The notes beneath the pieces were generated by a model that ran no database searches, was not told the DNA's origin, and was given only the letters and a program-made list of their open reading frames with translations. A stretch of 64,000 nt of DNA from positions 3,548,687 to 3,612,686 of the forward strand of contig NZ_CP129104.1 in the NCBI RefSeq assembly GCF_030406605.1, written 5' to 3'. The DNA comes from Curtobacterium sp. 458. Its GTDB lineage: Bacteria; Actinomycetota; Actinomycetes; Actinomycetales; Microbacteriaceae. Of this stretch, positions 57,880 through 64,000 are shown piece after piece; the first letter of the stretch is position 1, and each line of letters begins with the position of its first letter. Both the position numbers and the translations under genes were made by a program.

Positions 57880-58763
57880 GCGGCATCCTCGACCCCGCCG
57901 TGTCGCCGGACGACACGACCCCGACCCGCGCTCCGTCCGGGGGTGCCGAGCGACGCCGTGGGGGGACGCTCGGCACCGCCGGATGGGTCGCGACCGCGGT
58001 CGTGCTCCTCGCCGTCGTCGCCGCCGTCGCGCCCGGGGTGCTCGGCGGTGCGCACCCGCTCGCGGTCCACCCCGACGAGGCCCTGCTCCCGCCGTCCGGT
58101 GCGCACCCGTTCGGGACCGACGAGTCCGGCCGGGACGTCGTCGCCCGCGTCGTCGCCGGCACGCGTGCATCGCTCGTCGTCGGCGTCGCGGCCACCCTCG
58201 TCGGAGCCGTCACGGGGGTGCTGCTCGGGCTCGTCGCCGCGCTCGGCGGCCGGGTGCTCGACGCCGTCGTGGGCCGTGTGACGGAGGTCGCGTTCGCCCT
58301 CCCGCTGCTGCTCGTCGCCCTCGTCGTGATCGCCGTCACGGGGCCGGGCCCGGTCCCGGCCGTGCTCGCCGTCGGGTTCGCGACCGCGCCGGGCTACGCA
58401 CGGATCGTCCGGGGCCTCGTGCGGACCGCCCGGGAGTCGCAGGTCGTCGAGACCGCGGTCCTGCTCGGCCGCTCCCCCGCGCGGATCGTCGTCCGCCACG
58501 TCCTGCCCGCCGCGCTCTGGCCCGTCGTCGCGGTCGGCACGCTCGGCGTCGGGCAGGCGGTGGTCTGGGCGTCGGCGCTCAGCTACCTCGGCGTCGGCAC
58601 CCCGCCGCCGGCGCCCGAGTGGGGCGCGATGCTCGCGGACGGCCGGACGTACCTGCAGACCGCACCGTGGATGAGCACCTTCCCCGGACTCGCGATCGTG
58701 GTGCTCGCCACCGCCGTCACCGTGCTCGGCCGTGCGCTCCGACGGCGGGGTGATGCCCGGTGA
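57876..58763 (+). CDS. ABC transporter permease, DppC type
   Basis: A 295-residue second permease with HPFGTDESGRDVVARVVAGTRASL (about 75-98), a DppC hallmark, and the EAA loop ETAVLLGRSPARIVVRHVLP. GTG at 57876 overlaps the dppB-like stop; it overlaps the ATPase gene by 4 bp at its end. An Ala/Arg-rich N-terminus of about 35 residues is extra. Confidence 0.92.
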   Translation: MSGILDPAVSPDDTTPTRAPSGGAERRRGGTLGTAGWVATAVVLLAVVAAVAPGVLGGAHPLAVHPDEALLPPSGAHPFGTDESGRDVVARVVAGTRASLVVGVAATLVGAVTGVLLGLVAALGGRVLDAVVGRVTEVAFALPLLLVALVVIAVTGPGPVPAVLAVGFATAPGYARIVRGLVRTARESQVVETAVLLGRSPARIVVRHVLPAALWPVVAVGTLGVGQAVVWASALSYLGVGTPPPAPEWGAMLADGRTYLQTAPWMSTFPGLAIVVLATAVTVLGRALRRRGDAR

Positions 58764-60337
58764 CCGCGGTCCTGGCGGTCGACGGGCTCTCGGTCACGAT
58801 CGACGGCGTCCGCATCGTGTCCGACGTCTCACTGCACATCGAACCGGGCGAGTGCGTCGCGCTGGTCGGGGCCTCCGGCTCGGGCAAGACCGTCACCGCC
58901 CGGGCCCTCCTCGGGCTCTCCGCCGACCGGGCGGTCGTCAACGCGGGACGGCTCGAGGTCGCCGGCACCGACGCCCGGACCCTGCGGGAGCGCGGCTGGC
59001 GGAAGCTCCGCGGTGCGTCGGTGGGGTACGTCGGTCAGGAGGCCCTCGGCGCCCTCGACCCGCTCCGCCCGGTCGGTCGCGAGGTCGGGGACGCCCTGCG
59101 ACTGCACACGTCGATGACCGCCGCCGAACGGGTCGACGCCGTGCGGGCCGCGCTCGCGGGCGTGGGGCTCGATCCCGAGATCGCGACGGACGGACGGCTC
59201 GCCGGGACGCTCTCGGGCGGCATGCGGCAGCGGGCGCTCATCGCCGCCGCGACCATCGGCTCGCCCGCGCTCGTGGTCGCCGACGAACCGACGACGGCGC
59301 TCGACGCCGGGGTGGCCGTCACGGTGATGGAGCAGCTGCGCCGAGCGCAGCGAGGCGGTGCCGGGCTGCTCGTCATCACCCACGACCTCGGGCTCGTCGC
59401 CGGGTGGGCCGACCGCGTGGCCGTGGTGTCGGACGGGCGCATCGTCGAGCAGGGTCCGGTCGCGCGGGTGTTCTCCGCACCGGAGCACCCCGCCACGGCA
59501 GCCCTCGTGCACGCTGCGCGGGCCGGGGCGAGCGGTCCTGCGACCCGGGCGACCGCCGACACCCCCGACACCGTCGTCGTGGCCGACCGCCTCGACCGCC
59601 GCTTCGACGACACCGCTGCCGTCCGGGACGTCTCGTTCGCCCTCGACCGCGGACGGGTGCTCGGCGTCATCGGCGCCTCGGGATCGGGCAAGACGACGCT
59701 GGCACGCATCCTGCTCGGCCTCGAGACCCCGGACGCCGGCTCCGTGACGCTCGACGGTGCGCCGTGGGCCCCACTCCGCGAGCGCGACCGTCGTGCGCGC
59801 CGGCACCGGGTCGCCGCGGTGGTGCAGGATCCCGGCGCCACGTTCGACGAACGGTGGGACGTCGAACGGGTGCTCGCGGACGCGTTCTCGCGCGGCGCGG
59901 AACGACGAACCCGTGGCGACCTCGGCAGCCGGGTCGACGCCGCGCTCCGGCAGGTCGGGCTCGACTCGGCACTGCGGTCCCGGTCGCCGCTCACCCTCTC
60001 CGGCGGCCAGCGGCAACGGCTCGCGATCGCCCGGTCGCTCGCCACGGAGCCCGAGGTCCTCGTGCTCGACGAACCCGTCACGGCGCTCGACGCGACCGTG
60101 CAGGACGCCGTGCTCGGGCTGCTCGAACGGCTCCGCGACGAGACCGGCGTGGCGATGGTGTTCGTGTCGCACGACCTGCGGGCGGTCCGGCGGATGGCCG
60201 ACGACGTGCTCGTGGTGCACGAGGGCGCCGTCGTCGAGCACGGTCCCGCGGCGACGGTCCTCGCTCGCCCGGCGCACCCCGTCACGGCGCGGCTGCTGCA
60301 CGCCGCTGAGGTGCTCGCCACCGGCCCCGCGGCCTGA
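58760..60337 (+). CDS. Fused ABC transporter ATPase (DppD-DppF type)
   Basis: A 525-residue protein with two complete ATPase domains in one chain. Domain 1 has Walker A GASGSGKTVT (about 34), LSGGMRQR and Walker B LVVADEPTTALD. Domain 2 has GASGSGKTTL (about 310), LSGGQRQR and LVLDEPVTALD. Powers the importer encoded upstream. GTG at 58760 overlaps the permease stop. The two-in-one arrangement replaces separate D and F subunits. Confidence 0.94.
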   Translation: MTAVLAVDGLSVTIDGVRIVSDVSLHIEPGECVALVGASGSGKTVTARALLGLSADRAVVNAGRLEVAGTDARTLRERGWRKLRGASVGYVGQEALGALDPLRPVGREVGDALRLHTSMTAAERVDAVRAALAGVGLDPEIATDGRLAGTLSGGMRQRALIAAATIGSPALVVADEPTTALDAGVAVTVMEQLRRAQRGGAGLLVITHDLGLVAGWADRVAVVSDGRIVEQGPVARVFSAPEHPATAALVHAARAGASGPATRATADTPDTVVVADRLDRRFDDTAAVRDVSFALDRGRVLGVIGASGSGKTTLARILLGLETPDAGSVTLDGAPWAPLRERDRRARRHRVAAVVQDPGATFDERWDVERVLADAFSRGAERRTRGDLGSRVDAALRQVGLDSALRSRSPLTLSGGQRQRLAIARSLATEPEVLVLDEPVTALDATVQDAVLGLLERLRDETGVAMVFVSHDLRAVRRMADDVLVVHEGAVVEHGPAATVLARPAHPVTARLLHAAEVLATGPAA

Positions 60338-60570
60338 CGCACGCTCCACCTCCGGATCCGAGACTCGGCCCCGCGGACAGTTCCGCGGTCGGACGCTCGC
60401 GAAACTGTCCGCCCACCCGAGACTCGGGGCAGCGCGGCAGCGGCACCAACGCGACCAGATGACGGAGGCGCGGTGCGGGACGGACCGGCACCAGGGCCCA
60501 CGCCGCCGGTTCCGGACCGACGCGCCAGCGGCGGGCCGGCCGTGCCGGTGGGGAGCCTCCAGGCCGATCG
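60338..60570. other. Structured repeat element between convergent genes
   Basis: No gene. CCGAGACTCGG occurs twice (about 60358-60368 and 60417-60427) on both sides of an inverted repeat GCGGACAGTT/AACTGTCCGC. The first copy extends to the reverse complement of CGCGGGGCCGAGTCTCG found three times near 19300. GCCTCCAGGCC (about 60547-60557) is a further copy of the other dispersed motif. Confidence 0.65.
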
Positions 60571-62148
60571 TCAGGAGCCGGCGGGCTCCTTGTGCTCGTC
60601 ACCCGACGTCGGGGCGTCGCCGCTGATGATCGGGATCTCGCTCGTCGAGAAGTCCTTCGCCCACTCGGACTGCGCGAGGTCGGACTCCGGGTCGTTGTAG
60701 TCCTCGATGACCGCGGCGACCTCGTCCTCGTGCGCGACGGTGGGGCCGGAGCCCATGAGCGGTGTCGCGGCGGTCTCCTTCGTGAAGTACACCGCCACGA
60801 GGCCGATCACGGCCGCGAGCATGAGGTAGAACGCGGGGATGTCCTCGGCCCAGCCGTACCCGGCGTCCTTGGCCGCGTTGATGAGCGCCGAGGTCGCCAG
60901 CGGGGTCGTGCCGCCGAACAGCGAGACCGACACGTTGAACGCGATCGCGAGGGCGCCGTATCGGATGATCGTCGGGAAGAGCGCGGGCAGCGTCGACGGC
61001 ATCGTGGACGTGAAGGTCACGAGCACGAGGCCGAGGATGAGCAGGCCGAAGAACACGCCGATGCCGGTGCCGCTCTGGACGAGCTTGAGCGACGGCCACG
61101 ACAGCAGGATGAAGCCGATGCAGCCGGCCGCGAGGACCGGACGACGCCCGAACTTGTCGGACAGCCGTCCGCCGAACGTGATGACGACCATCATGAGGAT
61201 CATCACGATGACGATCAGGATGAGGCCGAACGTGGCGTTCTGCCCGAGGTTCTGCTCGAGGTACGTCGGCATGTAGGACAGCAGCATGTAGTCGGTCACG
61301 TTGAAGACCAGGACGAGGCCGATGCAGATGATGAGCCCGCGCCAGTTCTCCGCGAAGAGCTTGAGGAACGGCGTCTTCTGCGACTCGCGCTCGGCGGCCT
61401 GCTCCTGCTGCTTCTGGAAGGCCGGGGTCTCCTCGAGCTTGAGCCGCAGGTACAGGCCGATGAGCCCGAGCGGTCCGGCGACGATGAACGGGATGCGCCA
61501 GCCCCAGCTGAGCAGGGCCTCCTCGGAGAGGCCGAACTGCAGGCCGGTGACGATCGAGGCGCCGAGCACGTAGCCCGCGAGCGTGCCGAACTCGAGCCAC
61601 GAGCCCATGAACCCACGGCGCTTGTCCGGTGAGTACTCGGCGATGAAGGTCGCGGCGCCGCCGTACTCACCACCGGTCGAGAAGCCCTGCACGAAGCGGG
61701 CGACGAGCAGCAGGACCGGGGCCCAGAAGCCGATCGACTGGTACGAGGGGATCAGGCCGATCATGAGCGTGCCGGCGGCCATCAGGATCATCGTCAGCGC
61801 GAGGACCTTCTGCCGGCCGATCTTGTCGCCGATGGGTCCGAACACCGCGCCGCCGATCGGGCGGACGATGAAGGCCGCCGCGAAGAAGCCGAACGTCGCG
61901 ACGATGTTCGCAGCAGGGTCGCCCTTCGGCAGGAAGACCTGCGAGATCGTCACGGTGAGGTACGCGAAGATGCCGAAGTCGAACCACTCCATGGCGTTGC
62001 CCAGGGCGGCGGCCGCGACGGCGCGCTTGAGCAGCGACTCCTCGACGACGGTGACGTCGTCCTTCGTCAGCTTGCGGCGGGCGCGCTTCACGGCGCCCTT
62101 CGTGCGCAGCGGCCGATCGCCGTTCGCGTGTGCTTCGTTCGGTGCCAA
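60571..62148 (-). CDS. MFS transporter, metabolite:H+ symporter (MHS) family
   Basis: A 525-residue, 12-helix symporter. LGNAMEWFDFGIFAYLTVTISQVFLP (about 48-73), FVRPIGGAVFGPIGDKIGRQKVL and the RFVQGFSTGGEYGGAATFIAEY motif are typical of the MHS group (proline/betaine, citrate, shikimate, alpha-ketoglutarate). Specificity is unclear. The start is TTG at 62148, with GGAGG 7 nt upstream. A TAGTCT -10 at 62246-62251 would give a leader of about 90 nt. The C-terminal 55 residues are acidic and cytoplasmic. Confidence 0.9.
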   Translation of the reverse strand: MAPNEAHANGDRPLRTKGAVKRARRKLTKDDVTVVEESLLKRAVAAAALGNAMEWFDFGIFAYLTVTISQVFLPKGDPAANIVATFGFFAAAFIVRPIGGAVFGPIGDKIGRQKVLALTMILMAAGTLMIGLIPSYQSIGFWAPVLLLVARFVQGFSTGGEYGGAATFIAEYSPDKRRGFMGSWLEFGTLAGYVLGASIVTGLQFGLSEEALLSWGWRIPFIVAGPLGLIGLYLRLKLEETPAFQKQQEQAAERESQKTPFLKLFAENWRGLIICIGLVLVFNVTDYMLLSYMPTYLEQNLGQNATFGLILIVIVMILMMVVITFGGRLSDKFGRRPVLAAGCIGFILLSWPSLKLVQSGTGIGVFFGLLILGLVLVTFTSTMPSTLPALFPTIIRYGALAIAFNVSVSLFGGTTPLATSALINAAKDAGYGWAEDIPAFYLMLAAVIGLVAVYFTKETAATPLMGSGPTVAHEDEVAAVIEDYNDPESDLAQSEWAKDFSTSEIPIISGDAPTSGDEHKEPAGS

Positions 62149-62406
62149 GTCGTTCCTCCGGTAGTGCTGTGTCTTGCCTTCGGGCGCCCGGCGGAAGCGT
62201 CACTGCAGTCCTCGCGAACCCCGCGTCCGCCGGACAAACTCCGACAGACTATCAAACGCCCGGCGTGTCCGTCAGGTCGGTGTGGTACCGGCCGTCGGCG
62301 ATGACGGTCCGAACCGCTACGATCAGGGATACCGCGCGATGCGTGCGGACACTCAGGCACCTCACCACGGACTCGGTGCCGCACATACCGATCGAAAGGC
62401 GCTGCC
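62149..62406. promoter_or_regulatory. Divergent control region of the MFS and valS genes
   Basis: Minus strand: TAGTCT (62246-62251) for the symporter. Plus strand: TACGAT (62318-62323) for valS, with a leader of about 75 nt and GAAAGG as ribosome site. Nothing else was recognised. Confidence 0.5.
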
Positions 62407-64000
62407 ATGACGAAGCCCATCCCCGACAAGCCGACCGTCGACGGTCTCGAGGACGCCTGGGGCCCCGTCTGGGAGCAGGACGGCACCTACCGCTTCGACC
62501 GCGACAGCGCGACGAAGGACGCCGTCTACTCGATCGACACCCCGCCGCCGACCGCCTCCGGCTCGCTGCACATCGGTCACGTGTTCTCGTACACGCACAC
62601 CGACCTCAAGGCCCGGTACGAGCGCATGCGCGGCAAGCACGTCTTCTACCCGATGGGCTGGGACGACAACGGCCTCCCGACCGAGCGCCGCGTCCAGAAC
62701 TACTACGGCGTCCGCTGCGACCCGCAGCTCCCCTACGACCCGGCGTTCGTCCCGCCGTTCGAGGGTGGCGACAACAAGTCGAGCAAGGCCGCCGACCAGC
62801 TGCCGATCTCCCGCCGCAACTTCATCGAGCTGTGCGAGCGCCTGACCGTGCAGGACGAGCAGCAGTTCGAGCACCTCTTCCGCACGCTCGGCCTGTCGGT
62901 CGACTGGACCCAGTCGTACCGGACCATCGACGACACCTCCCGCGCCAGCGCGCAGCGCGCCTTCCTCCGCAACCTGGAGCGCGGCGAGGCCTACCAGGCC
63001 GACGCGCCGACGCTCTGGGACGTGACGTTCCGCACGGCCGTGGCCCAGGCCGAGCTCGAGGACAAGGAGATGCCCGGCGCGTACCACGGCATCGCCTTCC
63101 ACCGCACCGACGGCGGCGACGACGTCGTCATCCAGACCACCCGCCCGGAGCTGCTCGCCGCGTGCGTCGCCCTCGTCGCGCACCCGGACGACGAGCGCTT
63201 CCAGGACCTCTTCGGCACGACCGTGCGCTCGCCCCTGTTCGACGTCGAGGTCCCGGTCCTCGCGCACCACCTCGCGCAGCAGGACAAGGGTGCGGGCATC
63301 GCGATGGTCTGCACCTTCGGTGACACCACCGACGTCGTGTGGTGGCGCGAGCTGCAGCTGCCGAACCGCGCGATCATCGGCTTCGACGGTCGCGTGCGGT
63401 CGGACGAGCCGACCTGGATCGAGAGCGCCCGCGGCAAGGAGCTCTACGCCGCGATGGCCGGCAAGACCGTGTTCTCCGCGAAGAAGGTCGTCGTGGACGC
63501 CCTCACCGAGTCCGGCGAGCTGATCGGGGACGTCAAGACGATCAACCACCCGGTGAAGTTCTTCGAGAAGGGCGACAAGCCGCTCGAGATCGTCTCGACC
63601 CGCCAGTGGTACATCGTCAACGGCGCTCGCGACGAACAGCTGAAGTCAGCCCTCCGCGCCCGCGGCGAGGAGATCGCGTTCCACCCGGACTTCATGCGCG
63701 TCCGCTACGACAACTGGGTCGGCGGGCTCTCCGGCGACTGGCTCATCTCGCGCCAGCGCTTCTTCGGCGTGCCGCTGCCGGTCTGGTACCCGCTCGACGC
63801 CGACGGCAACCCGGTGTACGACCAGCCGATCGTCCCGACCGAAGCACAGCTCCCGGTCGACCCCGCGTCCGAGCCGGCCCCCGGCTACGAGGAGTCCCAG
63901 CGCGGTGTCGCGGGTGGCTTCCAGGGCGAGCTCGACGTCATGGACACCTGGGCGACGTCGTCGCTGACCCCGCAGCTCGCGGGCAAGTGGGAGTCCGACC
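62407..64000 (+). CDS. valS: Valyl-tRNA synthetase, N-terminal part
   Basis: The first 531 residues of a class I synthetase; the gene runs off the right edge, and KMSKS lies outside. The HIGH motif is in TPPPTASGSLHIGHVFSYTH (about 45-64), followed by YPMGWDDNGLPTERRVQNYYGV, which is the ValS variant more like archaeal and Rickettsia enzymes than the usual bacterial form (PPPNVTGSLHMGH). The CP1 editing domain is intact. The ATG at 62407 follows GAAAGG. Confidence 0.92.
   Translation, partial: MTKPIPDKPTVDGLEDAWGPVWEQDGTYRFDRDSATKDAVYSIDTPPPTASGSLHIGHVFSYTHTDLKARYERMRGKHVFYPMGWDDNGLPTERRVQNYYGVRCDPQLPYDPAFVPPFEGGDNKSSKAADQLPISRRNFIELCERLTVQDEQQFEHLFRTLGLSVDWTQSYRTIDDTSRASAQRAFLRNLERGEAYQADAPTLWDVTFRTAVAQAELEDKEMPGAYHGIAFHRTDGGDDVVIQTTRPELLAACVALVAHPDDERFQDLFGTTVRSPLFDVEVPVLAHHLAQQDKGAGIAMVCTFGDTTDVVWWRELQLPNRAIIGFDGRVRSDEPTWIESARGKELYAAMAGKTVFSAKKVVVDALTESGELIGDVKTINHPVKFFEKGDKPLEIVSTRQWYIVNGARDEQLKSALRARGEEIAFHPDFMRVRYDNWVGGLSGDWLISRQRFFGVPLPVWYPLDADGNPVYDQPIVPTEAQLPVDPASEPAPGYEESQRGVAGGFQGELDVMDTWATSSLTPQLAGKWESD

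Noticed and set aside
62279..62294. T-box-like sequence GGTGTGGTACCGGCCG upstream of valS
   Set aside because: It lacks the full T-box consensus and specifier structure, and it lies upstream of the likely valS -10 (62318-62323), so it would not be in the transcript.
1..64000. CRISPR array, prophage or integrated element
   Set aside because: No regularly spaced repeat/spacer array, integrase, transposase or phage structural gene is visible; all tandem repeats are contiguous and lack unique spacers.

Overview
The window is GC-rich chromosomal DNA from an actinobacterium, almost certainly a member of the Microbacteriaceae and most like Curtobacterium. The family is suggested by the order ileS-folC-DUF4233-ndk ... 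rne ... rplU-rpmA-obg-proB-proA-nadD-rsfS, a mycoredoxin-type glutaredoxin, an imuA'-imuB-dnaE2 mutagenesis cassette, an actinobacterial ileS T-box and many leaderless genes. The genus is an inference from general resemblance, not a database match. I see no prophage, insertion sequence, CRISPR array or compositional island; the window is core plus ordinary accessory chromosome.

Layout. 1-6200: 5' part of a PiT phosphate permease (-), a CPA1 Na+/H+ antiporter, an ABC-2/YhgE-like membrane protein, a small membrane protein, a Nudix hydrolase (-), a small unknown protein and a PabC-like class IV aminotransferase. 6200-14200: an amidohydrolase (-), a Fic protein, an S9 oligopeptidase B, and a convergent translationally coupled operon padR - membrane protein - CYTH/CHAD protein, divergent from a mycoredoxin. 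14200-22200: SNF2 helicase, APH-fold kinase, FUSC-type membrane protein, a small unknown protein, and an OmpR/HAM-type two-component pair. 22200-31000: the SOS mutasome imuA'-imuB-dnaE2 (-) behind two perfect LexA boxes, pabB, an aldose 1-epimerase, and tRNA-Ala(GGC). 31000-43000: rsfS, a tail-anchored unknown protein, nadD, proA, proB, obg, rpmA, rplU, a DUF4031 protein, a proline-rich membrane protein and RNase E. 43000-46000: an oxidative-folding island (VKOR plus two DsbA-like thioredoxin-fold proteins). 46000-51700: ndk, DUF4233, folC and ileS, coupled by 4-bp overlaps behind a T-box. 51700-64000: a CDF cation exporter, a GT39-type glycosyltransferase, a TetR regulator divergent from a complete peptide/nickel-type ABC importer with fused ATPases, an MHS-family MFS symporter, and the 5' part of valS.

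The most distinctive signals lie outside the genes. (1) A recurrent promoter grammar: TANNNT-like -10 boxes 6-9 nt before the start codon give leaderless mRNAs at about 17 starts, several as back-to-back divergent pairs. (2) Two repressed versions of it, in which the operator (LexA box, or a PadR direct repeat) sits inside the 17-bp -35/-10 spacer. (3) Tandem repeats of 16 or 32 bp that start at or straddle the stop codon of three genes, plus 17-bp, 41-bp and heptamer arrays after other genes. (4) Short dispersed intergenic motifs (GGCCTGGAGGCGCG and CGCGGGGCCGAGTCTCG) present in several gaps. In the proteins, RNase E appears to lack the Zn-link cysteines and the Fic protein has an altered inhibitory motif.
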